This document shows positions 45,986 to 54,600 of a stretch of DNA of 64,000 nucleotides, one piece after another. The translations under genes were made by a program, and so were the position numbers. A model generated the notes under the pieces. It had not been told where the DNA came from, searched no databases, and saw only the letters and a list, made by a program, of their open reading frames with translations. Origin of the DNA: Pseudomonas taiwanensis (GTDB lineage: Bacteria > Pseudomonadota > Gammaproteobacteria > Pseudomonadales > Pseudomonadaceae); assembly GCF_013393345.1 (NCBI RefSeq), contig NZ_QJRF01000075.1, positions 97,567-161,566 of the forward strand. The letters are read 5' to 3'. Positions within the stretch are counted from its first letter, which is position 1. Each line of letters begins with the position of its first letter.

Positions 45986-47773
45986 ATGCGCAACTCCATC
46001 CGTTTCAGCGGCCTGCTGCTGGCTGCCGCACTGCCCCTGGGCGCCGACGCCGCGCTGCCGGAAGAGTCCATCCAGCCCAGCATCAACGCCGAGCTGGCCG
46101 AGCACACCCAGCACTTCAACGAGAAGGTCTACAAGATCGCCGACAACGTGTATTCGGCGGTGGGCTGGAACCTTGCCAACAGTGTGATGATCGAGGCCCC
46201 CGAAGGGCTCATCATCGTCGACACCGGCGAGTCGGCCGAGCAGTCGCGCAAGGTGCTCGCGGAGTTCCGCAAGATCAGCGACAAGCCGATCAAGGCCATC
46301 GTCTACACCCACTTCCACCCGGACCACATCAACGGTGTGAAGGGCTTCGTCAGCGAAGAGCAGGTGAAGAGCGGCGAAGTGCAGATCTATGCCCAGGAAA
46401 CCCTGCTGGAGAACGTGGTCACCCAGGGCGCGCTGGTTGGTCCGATCCTCGGCATGCGCTCGGGCTACAGCTTCGGTGCGGCGTTGCCGGACAGCGACAA
46501 GAAGGACATGAACGCCGGTCTCGGCCCGTTGGCACACGAGGGCAAGTCCACCTTCATCGCGCCCACCATCACCTTCAAGGACAAGCTCGACACCACCATC
46601 GCCGGCCTGCCGGTGCAGTTCCTTCACGTACCCAGCGAAGCGCCGGACGAAATCGTCCTGTTCCTGCCGCAGAACCGCGTGCTGATCAGCGCCGAGGTGA
46701 CCCAGGGGCCGACCCTGCCGAACATCCATACCCTCCGTGGCACCAAGTTCCGCGATCCGGTGGTGTGGGTGAACAGCCTCGACAAGTTGCGTGCTTATCA
46801 GGCCGACTTCATGGTGCCGTTGCACGGCCAGCCGGTGTCCGGCAAGGACAAGGTGGAGGAGGTGCTGCGCATGACCCGCGACGCCATCGCCTATGTCCAT
46901 GACCAGACCGTGCGCTGGATGAACAAGGGCCTGACCCCCGACGAGCTGGTGGAGAAGGTCAAGCTGCCGTCCTACCTGGCGGGCTACACCCCTTACCTGC
47001 GCGAGTACTACGGCACCGTGAAGCACAGCGTGCGGCAGATCTACCAGGGCTACCTCGGCTGGTTCCAGGCCGATCCGGTGGACCTCGACCCGATCCCGCC
47101 GGTGGAGAAGTCCAAGCGCCTGGTGGCCCTGATGGGTGGGCGCGACAAGGTCCTGATGGCCGCTGGCGAGGCGTACCTCAAGGGCGACTATCAATGGGCC
47201 GCCGAACTGGCGAGCTACGCCATCCGCATCGATCACGACGACCAACTGGCCCGCGAGATCAAGGCGCGCAGCTTCCGTCGCCTGGGTTACGCCAGCATGA
47301 ACATCAACTGGCGCAACTGGTACCTGATGAGCGCCATGGAGCTGGAAGGCAAGCTGGACGGTAACGCCGCGCTGCAGCTGTCCCAGGGCATGCGTAACGC
47401 CTTCCTTTCCGACGACATGCTGAAGAACCTGCCGGCGCGCATCTTCCTGCAGAACTGGGTGACGCGCATCGATCCGGAAAAGAGCGCCGACGTGAACCTG
47501 ACCCTGGGCTTCGTCTTCCCCGACATCAAGGAGGAGTGGGCTCTGGAAGTACGCCGTGGCGTCGCCGAGTTGCACAAGGGTATTCCCGAGGGCACCACGC
47601 TCAAGCTGACCTTCGACAAGACCTACCTCGATACCGTCATCAGTGGCCAGAACAGCCTGCTCAAGGGCGCCATGCTGGGCGACGTGAAGGTCGACGGCAA
47701 TCTGCTGGACATCAAGACCTTCCTCGGCTGCTTCGACTTCGAGGAGGCGCCCATCGCGCTCACCGTACGTTGA
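45986..47773 (+). CDS. Periplasmic alkylsulfatase-like metallo-beta-lactamase fold hydrolase (SdsA family)
   Basis: The 595-residue protein has a signal peptide (about 1-22) and a metallo-beta-lactamase domain with the zinc motif THFHPDH (H109, H111, D113, H114), then an alkylsulfatase dimerisation domain (about 370-480) and a C-terminal SCP2-like domain (about 490-595). This three-part build is that of class III alkylsulfatases such as SdsA1, which split SDS and similar sulfate esters. The Phe and Pro in the zinc motif differ from the THSHxDH often seen, so the substrate may differ. It is divergent from a LysR gene. Confidence 0.87.
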   Translation: MRNSIRFSGLLLAAALPLGADAALPEESIQPSINAELAEHTQHFNEKVYKIADNVYSAVGWNLANSVMIEAPEGLIIVDTGESAEQSRKVLAEFRKISDKPIKAIVYTHFHPDHINGVKGFVSEEQVKSGEVQIYAQETLLENVVTQGALVGPILGMRSGYSFGAALPDSDKKDMNAGLGPLAHEGKSTFIAPTITFKDKLDTTIAGLPVQFLHVPSEAPDEIVLFLPQNRVLISAEVTQGPTLPNIHTLRGTKFRDPVVWVNSLDKLRAYQADFMVPLHGQPVSGKDKVEEVLRMTRDAIAYVHDQTVRWMNKGLTPDELVEKVKLPSYLAGYTPYLREYYGTVKHSVRQIYQGYLGWFQADPVDLDPIPPVEKSKRLVALMGGRDKVLMAAGEAYLKGDYQWAAELASYAIRIDHDDQLAREIKARSFRRLGYASMNINWRNWYLMSAMELEGKLDGNAALQLSQGMRNAFLSDDMLKNLPARIFLQNWVTRIDPEKSADVNLTLGFVFPDIKEEWALEVRRGVAELHKGIPEGTTLKLTFDKTYLDTVISGQNSLLKGAMLGDVKVDGNLLDIKTFLGCFDFEEAPIALTVR

Positions 47774-47858
47774 GCGACGGCTCCAACCGAAAGTGCGGAG
47801 AGCCGCAAGGCACCAGGCGGGCACACTGCCCGCCTGGTCCGCACACTTCGGAGGCACC

Positions 47859-48104
47859 ATGCACCTGTCATCCTTCCTCAAGGGCGCCCTGGCCATGTTC
47901 TGGCTGGTGGCGCTGCTCAATGTCATCTACCCCTTTGGCGAACCCTTGCACCGGCCGCTGCTGCTGGCGGCGGGCCTGGTGCTGCTGGCCCACATCGCCG
48001 AGGCGGCACTGTTCAACCGCAAGTTGAAGGCACGTCCCTTCCCCTGGCTGGAGCGGCTGCAGGTGCTGCTGTTCGGCTTCCTGCATCTGCGCGGTCTGCG
48101 CTGA
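47859..48104 (+). CDS. DUF1145 small membrane protein
   Basis: The 81-residue protein has two or three hydrophobic segments (ALAMFWLVALLNVIYPFGEP, LLLAAGLVLLAHIAEAALF) and a basic C-terminus. GGAGGC precedes the ATG. The layout matches DUF1145 proteins of gammaproteobacteria, of unknown function. It lies 85 bp after the sulfatase and may be read through from it. Confidence 0.75.
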   Translation: MHLSSFLKGALAMFWLVALLNVIYPFGEPLHRPLLLAAGLVLLAHIAEAALFNRKLKARPFPWLERLQVLLFGFLHLRGLR

Positions 48105-48120
48105 GAGCGTCTCCCGTTTC

Positions 48121-48232
48121 GTAGGTTGTGGCTGAGCTACGCGAAGCCCAACACATCAGGGCGTCGCAGCTGCGTACCTGAGTGCAGCTGGGCGTTCCCC
48201 TGTTGGGCCGCGCTGCGCTTGGCCCAACCTAC
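48121..48232. repeat. Inverted repeat, GTAGGTTG/CAACCTAC family
   Basis: GTAGGTTGTGGCTGAGCTAC at the left and GGCCCAACCTAC at the right, with GCGAAGCCCAAC and TGTTGGGC inside, frame about 112 bp between the DUF1145 gene and lapG. The remaining bases to the lapG start hold no clear gene. Confidence 0.75.
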
Positions 48233-48345
48233 GTGCCAGTGCGCTGCCAGATGGCGGCAGAATGCCATTGTTTTTTTCAGGTCCAGCCCGCACCATTCGC
48301 GCCGTGTTTCATGGGGCCCCGATGGCCTCCTGGATGGGATGGTGG

Positions 48346-49053
48346 ATGTTCCGAGGTTGCGTTCAGGCCTGGCGTACGCGCAGGGGATGGCGGATGCCGG
48401 CCCTGGTCGCGGCGTTGCTGCCGGCGTTGCTGGCAGGAGCGTTGCAGGCGGACTGGGATTTCACCCTGATCAGCCAGCGTGCTGAATCCCTCTATGGCCT
48501 TCTCGGTCCCGGCAAACAACGTATAGACGACTGGCAGGCCATGCTCGGGCGTCTTGCCGGCGTCGACGAGCAGAAGCAACTGGAAGAGGTGAACCGCTTC
48601 TTCAACGCGAAGCTGCGCTTTCGCGATGACCGCGAACTCTGGGGCGAAACCGATTACTGGGCGACGCCGGTGCAGGCCCTGCGCATTGGCGCCGGCGACT
48701 GCGAAGACTTCGCCATCGCCAAGTACTTCAGCTTGCGTCAACTCGGCGTGCCCAGCGAGAAGCTGCGCATCACCTACGTCAAGGCGCTGCGGCTGAACCA
48801 GGCGCACATGGTGCTGACCTATTACGCATCCCCGGATGCCATGCCGCTGGTGCTGGACAACCTGGTGGGGATCATTCGTCCCGCCAGTCAACGCACCGAC
48901 CTGCTGCCGGTCTACGCCTTCAATGCCGAAGGCCTCTGGCTCGCGGGTAAAGGAAGCGGCAAGCAGGTAGGGGACGCCAAGCGACTGTCGCGCTGGCAGG
49001 AATTGCTCAAGAAGATGAAGGCCGAAGGCTTCCCCGTGGAACCGGCCCGATAG
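48346..49053 (+). CDS. lapG: Periplasmic cysteine protease LapG
   Basis: LapG cleaves the N-terminal part of the LapA adhesin and frees cells from a biofilm; LapD holds it back when c-di-GMP is high. The protein (235 residues from this start) has a hydrophobic secretion segment (about 17-35) ending ALQA before DWDF and the transglutaminase-like triad C119 (GAGDCEDFA), H154 (NQAHMVL) and D171 (VLDNLV). The spacings of 35 and 17 residues equal those I recall for Legionella LapG (C137, H172, D189). The start is uncertain: ATG codons at 48322, 48346 and 48394 are all possible, the last with AGGGG. lapD follows 8 bp after the stop. Confidence 0.93.
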   Translation: MFRGCVQAWRTRRGWRMPALVAALLPALLAGALQADWDFTLISQRAESLYGLLGPGKQRIDDWQAMLGRLAGVDEQKQLEEVNRFFNAKLRFRDDRELWGETDYWATPVQALRIGAGDCEDFAIAKYFSLRQLGVPSEKLRITYVKALRLNQAHMVLTYYASPDAMPLVLDNLVGIIRPASQRTDLLPVYAFNAEGLWLAGKGSGKQVGDAKRLSRWQELLKKMKAEGFPVEPAR

Positions 49054-49061
49054 GAGTCGAG

Positions 49062-51011
49062 ATGTCTCTGTTCAAACAGTTGTTGATCGCCATCTGCCTG
49101 TTCCTAGTGGTCGCCTTCAGCGGCAGCTTCATGGTCGGCCTGGAGAGCTCGCGAGAGCAGTACGTCAACCAGTTGCGCTCCCACGCCCAGGATGCGGCGA
49201 CTGCCCTCGGTCTGTCGCTGACGCCGCACATCGACGACGCAGCGATGGTCGAGCTGATGGTCAGTTCCATCTTCGACAGTGGTTATTACGAGAGCATTCG
49301 AGTGGTCGACCTGGAAAGCGGCAAGGTCCTGGTGGAGCGTACCGGCGTGCCCGATGCGGTCGGCGCCCAGGTGCCGCAATGGTTCGTCGATTTGATCGGC
49401 CTGCACTCGGCGGGTGGTGACGCCATCGTCAGCCGTGGCTGGCAGCAGGCCGCGCGGGTGGAGGTGCAGAGCCATCCAGTGTTCGCCCTGTCCCGGCTCT
49501 GGCAAAGCGCACTGGGCAGCCTCGGCTGGCTGCTGGTATGCGGCCTGGTCAGTGCGGGACTCGGGGCTTTCCTCCTGCGTCGCCAGCTCAAACCGCTGGA
49601 CTATATGGTCGAACAGTCCCATGCCATTTCGCGGCGCGAGTTCCTCAGCCTGCCGGAGCTGCCGCGCACCCCTGAGCTGCGGCGTGTGGTCCAGGCGATG
49701 AACCAGATGGTGGAGAAGCTCAAGGCCCTATTCCAGGAACAGGCCGACCGCAGCGAGCGTCTGCGCGACGAAGCCTATCGGGACGGTCTCACCGGTCTCG
49801 CCAACCGGCGCTACTTCGAGATGCAGTTGCAGGCGCGCCTCAGTGCCGAGGATCACGCCAGTGCGGGTTATCTCTTCCTGTTGCGGGTGCATGACCTGGC
49901 GGGGCTGAACCAGCGCCTGGGTGGCCAGCGTACCGACCAGTTGCTGTTGGCGGTGGCCGAGCTGCTGACCCAGGTGGCGGCGGGGCAGGGCGCCGGTCAA
50001 CTGGTGGCGCGCAGCCGTGGCGGCGATTTCGCCTTGCTACTGCCTGGCCTGGTGGCGGAAGAGGCCGAGCAACTGGCGCAGCGGCTAGATGCCGGGCTAG
50101 CCAACCTGGTGACCACGGGCGCGGCCGATGCACTGCCCGTGGCGCATTTGGGGCTGGTGCCGTTCAGTCCGGGTGAAGCCCTGCCTGATCTGCTGCGCCT
50201 GGCCGACGAGGCCCTGGCCAAGGCGGAAAGCCAGACCGACCAAACCTGGGCGACGCTGACCCAAGGCGAAGCACCCAGCGTCGGCGATGAACGCCACGCC
50301 TGGCATCAATTGCTGGATCGCGCCCTCAGCCAGCGTCAGCTGCAACTCTATTTCCAGCCGGTGGTGGACAGCGGCGACCGCGCGCGAGTGCTGCACTACA
50401 AGGTGCTGTCGCGCCTGCGCGACGAGCATGGCGAGAACATCCCGGCCGGGCGGTTCCTGCCCTGGCTGCAGCGTTTCGGCTGGATGGCGCGTCTCGACCT
50501 GCTGATGCTGGAACTGGTGCTGCAACAGATGGCCAGCCATGGCGAAACCCTCGCGCTCAACCTCTCCGCCGCCTTGCTGCGGGAGCCTCAGGCCCTGGAG
50601 AAGGCGTTCGAACTGATGCGCAAGCATGCCCAGCTGGGGCCGCGTCTGGTGCTGGAGCTGGAAGAGGATCAACTGCCCGAACAAGCCGTACTGGAGCAAC
50701 TCACCCGTCGTCTGCGCGAACTGGGCTTCAACCTCAGCCTGCAGCACTTCGGTGGCCGCTTCAGCATGATCGGCAACCTGGCTCGCCTGGGCCTGGCCTA
50801 TCTGAAGGTGGACGGCAGCTACATCCGCGCCATCGATCTGGAAGCCGACAAGCGCCTGTTCATCGAAGCCATGCAGCGCGCCGCGCACAGCATCGACCTG
50901 CCATTGATTGCCGAGCGCGTGGAGACCGAAGGGGAACTGGAGGTGCTGCGAGCGATGGGTATTCAGGGCGTGCAGGGCCAGCTGTTTGGTGCGCCGGCGC
51001 CCTGGCGTTAG
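49062..51011 (+). CDS. lapD: c-di-GMP receptor LapD
   Basis: LapD is an inner-membrane protein that binds c-di-GMP inside the cell and then sequesters LapG in the periplasm. The 649 residues have a membrane segment (about 5-25), a periplasmic LapD/MoxY domain (about 26-150), a second segment (about 152-172), HAMP (about 172-225), a degenerate GGDEF domain (RSRGGDFALLL) and an EAL domain in which EAL reads KVL (LHYKVLSRL), so no phosphodiesterase activity is expected. These are the features of characterised LapD. AGGAG lies before the ATG; it is cotranscribed with lapG. Confidence 0.95.
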   Translation: MSLFKQLLIAICLFLVVAFSGSFMVGLESSREQYVNQLRSHAQDAATALGLSLTPHIDDAAMVELMVSSIFDSGYYESIRVVDLESGKVLVERTGVPDAVGAQVPQWFVDLIGLHSAGGDAIVSRGWQQAARVEVQSHPVFALSRLWQSALGSLGWLLVCGLVSAGLGAFLLRRQLKPLDYMVEQSHAISRREFLSLPELPRTPELRRVVQAMNQMVEKLKALFQEQADRSERLRDEAYRDGLTGLANRRYFEMQLQARLSAEDHASAGYLFLLRVHDLAGLNQRLGGQRTDQLLLAVAELLTQVAAGQGAGQLVARSRGGDFALLLPGLVAEEAEQLAQRLDAGLANLVTTGAADALPVAHLGLVPFSPGEALPDLLRLADEALAKAESQTDQTWATLTQGEAPSVGDERHAWHQLLDRALSQRQLQLYFQPVVDSGDRARVLHYKVLSRLRDEHGENIPAGRFLPWLQRFGWMARLDLLMLELVLQQMASHGETLALNLSAALLREPQALEKAFELMRKHAQLGPRLVLELEEDQLPEQAVLEQLTRRLRELGFNLSLQHFGGRFSMIGNLARLGLAYLKVDGSYIRAIDLEADKRLFIEAMQRAAHSIDLPLIAERVETEGELEVLRAMGIQGVQGQLFGAPAPWR

Positions 51012-51018
51012 CTTTTCC

Positions 51019-51201
51019 GTAGGAGCGAGCTTGCTCGCGAAAGGACGAGCTCAGAGCTTCGCGAGCTTGCTCGCTCCTACAAGTGTGGGGCTGCGTGGAG
51101 GTCGCGGGATTTCGCTCCCACTACGGAGCGTCTTTTCTGTAGGAGCGAGCTTGCTCGCGAAAGGACGGACGCAAGAGCTTCGCGAGCAAGCTCGCTCCTA
51201 C
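51019..51201. repeat. Two REP pairs in a 120-bp tandem duplication
   Basis: REP pairs occupy 51019-51080 and 51139-51201. Each is followed by a related spacer (GGGGCTGCG-GGAG...TTCGCTCCCAC) so that the whole unit repeats with a 120-bp period. They lie downstream of lapD and may also end transcription between convergent genes. Confidence 0.9.
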
Positions 51202-51260
51202 GCGGGCGGGGCTGCGCGGAGATTGTGGGAATTCGCTCCCACAAGGGAGCGTGGGCCGGC

Positions 51261-51611
51261 TCAGATCAACCCCGAGCCAATCTCGTCATCTTCTTCGACG
51301 ATCAACCGCGAAATGCCGCCAAGGGCTTCGCGTGCCTGGTTCCGGCTGAGCAGCTTGGATTGTGCGGCCGGTGGCAGGTCGGTGATGCGGATCACGCCTT
51401 TGGCCATCAACGCGGTAATCAGGTCGTCGAGTACCCGGATCATGTCCAGGTCACTCTGTTTCAGTTGCAGCAGGCTACTTTGCATCGCCAGGTTGGCGTA
51501 CCAGGCCTGGATCTCCTGGTCGTCGGCCGGCAGGCTGCCGGTCATCTCATCGAATGCAGCCGCTTCGACGCGAACCAGGCTTCCTTCTTCGTCGCGCTGG
51601 ATGTAGAGCAT
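51261..51611 (-). CDS. Conserved small protein beside the Lap locus
   Basis: The 116 residues begin MLYIQRDEEGSLVRVEAAAF and contain LLQLKQSDLDMIRVLDDLI and KGVIRITDLPPAAQSKLLSR, then an acidic end. No signal peptide or membrane segment. Related Pseudomonas proteins are often mislabelled tryptophan synthase beta-subunit-like, but it is far too short for that enzyme. The LDDLI/RITDLP part looks like a small helical interaction domain. It starts 87 bp after the adhesin stop on the same strand. Function unknown. Confidence 0.8.
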   Translation of the reverse strand: MLYIQRDEEGSLVRVEAAAFDEMTGSLPADDQEIQAWYANLAMQSSLLQLKQSDLDMIRVLDDLITALMAKGVIRITDLPPAAQSKLLSRNQAREALGGISRLIVEEDDEIGSGLI

Positions 51612-51654
51612 GGCGAATCTCCCTTCAGGAATGCCGCGAGCATGAGGGCAGACG

Positions 51655-51694
51655 CCCCCGGCCCGCAACCACCTGAGTGGCTGCGGGCCGGGGG
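51655..51694 (-). terminator. Long GC hairpin after the adhesin gene
   Basis: An 18-bp stem with one mismatch (CCCCCGGCCCGC... arms) and a CTGA loop lies immediately after the adhesin stop on the minus strand. There is no clear U-run, so it may be a weak terminator or a 3'-end protector. Confidence 0.6.
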
Positions 51695-51697
51695 GCA

Positions 51698-54600
51698 TCA
51701 GTTCTGGTCGACCTTGATGGTCGGATCAGCACCTGCAATCAGGGAGTTGATGGACTGTCCGCTGAGCTGGGCCGCCGCGCCTTCCAGGGTGATGGACAGG
51801 TCGGCATGGCTGGCAGCGGTTCCGCCATCGTTCAGGTGGCCGTCCTTGCTCACCAGCAGGGTGGCGGTGCCGGTGCCGTTGTCGACGATCAGCTTGAGGA
51901 AGTTGTCGATGGTGGCACTGGATTCCCCCTGCAGCAGGTCGCTGAGGTTGAGCTTGTCGCCCTCGCTCATCTTGAAGTCCTTCACCACATCCTGATCAGG
52001 GCTGCCGACGACGCCCGAGTCACCGGCCTTCCACACGAAGGTGTCGTTGCCGCTGCCACCCCAGAGCAGGTCGCTGCCTTTGCCGCCGGTCAGCGTATCG
52101 GTGCCGGTGCCGCCGAACAGGATGTCGTTGCCGTTGCCGCCGATCAGCTGGTCGTTGCCGCCCTGACCATAGAGGATGTCGTTGCCGTCACCGCCCTGGA
52201 TCAGGTCATTGCCGCCACGGGTGTCGCCATCCACGTTGAAGGTGGAGTGGTTGTTCTTGATGTAGCTGTACAGCTCATCCGAGGTGGCGACGTGGCCGTT
52301 CTTCAACTCCAGGAAGCTCTGCAGCGCCTTCATGCCCGAACCTGCCGGCAGATCGGCCGGCTTGGCCGGGTTGCCGTTGACGCCCCAAGGCAGGTAGTCG
52401 GTGTTGATGGTGTCGCCGAAGATGATGTCGTCACCCGCACCACCGTTGATGGTGTCGTGGCCCACGGCCACCGGCGTAGTGCTGCTGGAGCCGCCGTTGA
52501 GGGCGCTGGTCAGGTCGCTGGCCTGCTGGACGATGTCGACCTGGCCGGTGGGGCCGGTGACGATGATCTGGCTGGTGACGGCGATGTTGTCGATCCGCAC
52601 GACCGCATCGTTGCTGCCCCAATACCAATGGGTGCTGTTGTCGTTGAGGGCGAATTCGATCTTGTAGGTGCCGTCGTTCAGTACCTTCGATTCGATGGTC
52701 GCGCTGGTGCCATCGGTCCTGACTCCGGAATCTTCCACAGTCCAGGTCGTGGTGCCGTTTGGTCCCGATACCTTCTTCCAGAGCGTCCAGGTGAGGGTGT
52801 CACCGCTGCTGAACTCGATGCCCCGGTAGCTGAAGCTCAGCTTGCCGGCATTGTTGGCGCTGACGTTGAACTCGGGGCTGGTGGTGCGTATGGCGCCGTC
52901 GCCGTATTCGTCGCTGATCTGGAGCTGGTCGCTTTCGCGGCTGACGTCACCGTCGTTGTCGCCGGTAGTGGTCCAGTTGCTGATCTTGTTGTTACCGCCG
53001 TTGCTGTCGAAGTTGGCAATGGTCGTGTTCGTGGTACCGAGGTTCAGCGAGCTGTTGCCGGTCACGCTGGTGTTGTCGAAGAACTTCAGATAGTTCTCGT
53101 TCACGCCCGGGCCGATACCGATGGCGCGCACGGTGCTGAGGCCGCTCAGGGTACTGAAGGTGGCGATGGATTGAGTAAGTACGTCGTAATCGCTGCTGGC
53201 ACCACTGTTGGTTGTCGTGGGGTCGCCGTCGGTGAGGAACAGCGTCAGGTTCTGGTAGCCGTTGTTCTGACCATTGAACCAACTGGTGGCATCCTCGAAG
53301 GCGTCCTGGTAGTTGGTGCTGCCAGTGGCACTCAGCCCCTCATTCTGGCTGCGGCCGATAGCCGCCAGCAGTTGCTCGATGTTGCCGTTATTGAGGTCGG
53401 TGATGCTGATCTTGGTGGTAGCGGAGCCAGCGAAGCCGATCAGCGTGATGTTGATGTCCCCGTCGTGATTCTTCAGCTGGTTCGCGAGGTTCAGCAAAGC
53501 GTCCTTGACCAGCTTCATCCGCGAGTTGGCGTAAGTGACACCACTTTGCCCCTGCAGGCTGTAGGCCATGGAGCCTGAGGTGTCCACGATCAGCGCGACG
53601 TTGTAGTTGGTCCCCGGTTGGGTAGTCGTCAGGGTGCCGCCGGTATCGCCGAGGATCACGTCGTCGCCAGCGCCACCGATGATGTTGTTGTCGCTGTTCG
53701 GGTTGGTCGGGACTTCGACACGGCCGATGTTCAGCGTGAAGTCATGGTTGCCTGAGGTATTGACCCCGCCATTGGCGGTGCCACCGCTGTCCTGTACAGC
53801 GAACTGGAATGTAGTCTGGTTGCCGCTTGCGCCCGGCTGGTAGGTCAGCTTGCCCTGGGCGATATCACTGGCGCTCACAGAGGTGTTGGCGCCGATGGCC
53901 ACGCCGTTGAGCAGCAGGGTTCCGCTGCCCGGCAGTGCCTTGATGATCACGTTCTGCAGGCTGTGGGTCTGCCCGGTTGCGGCATCGATACTGTCGCTGA
54001 AGCTGAAGTCCGCCACCTTGAAGGTGTAGGTGTTGCCGGCGTTGACGCTGGCCGTGCCGTTGGCCGAGGTCGGCGCGTCGTTGACCGGATTAACCGTGAT
54101 GGTGCCCTGGGCCGGTGTTGCGTCCTGCAGGCCGGCGTTATCCACCGAGCTGTACTGGAAGCTGGTGTTGCCGTTCCAGTTGCTGTCGGGGCGGAAGTAG
54201 ATGGTGGCGCCATTGCTCACAGCAGCGATGACGCTGGCTGCCGTGATGGCGATTGTGCCGGCTGCATCGCTGAAGAAGGTGCCGTGCTGCGGCAGCGAGG
54301 TGATCTTGAAGCTGGCGATCGTGCCATCGATATCCGAGCCGCTCAGGCTGATGGCGATCAGGCTGTCTTCATTGCCGGAAGTGCTGGCCACGCTGGTTTC
54401 CGGCGCGTCGTTCACCGCGTTGACGGTGATGGTGCCGGTCGCCGGGGTGGCATCCACCAGATTCTGGTTGTCGGTAGCGGTGTACTGGAAGGTGTTGGTG
54501 CCGCTCCACTCCGCATTGGGCTTGAAGTAGATGGTTGCGCCGTTGTTGGTCGCAGCGATGACGCTGGCGAGGGTCAGCGGGTTGGTGGCGGCGGCGTCAC

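Noticed and set aside
47859..48104. A start 22 codons upstream of the DUF1145 gene
   Set aside because: The extension lacks a ribosome site and runs into non-coding sequence; the chosen ATG has GGAGGC.
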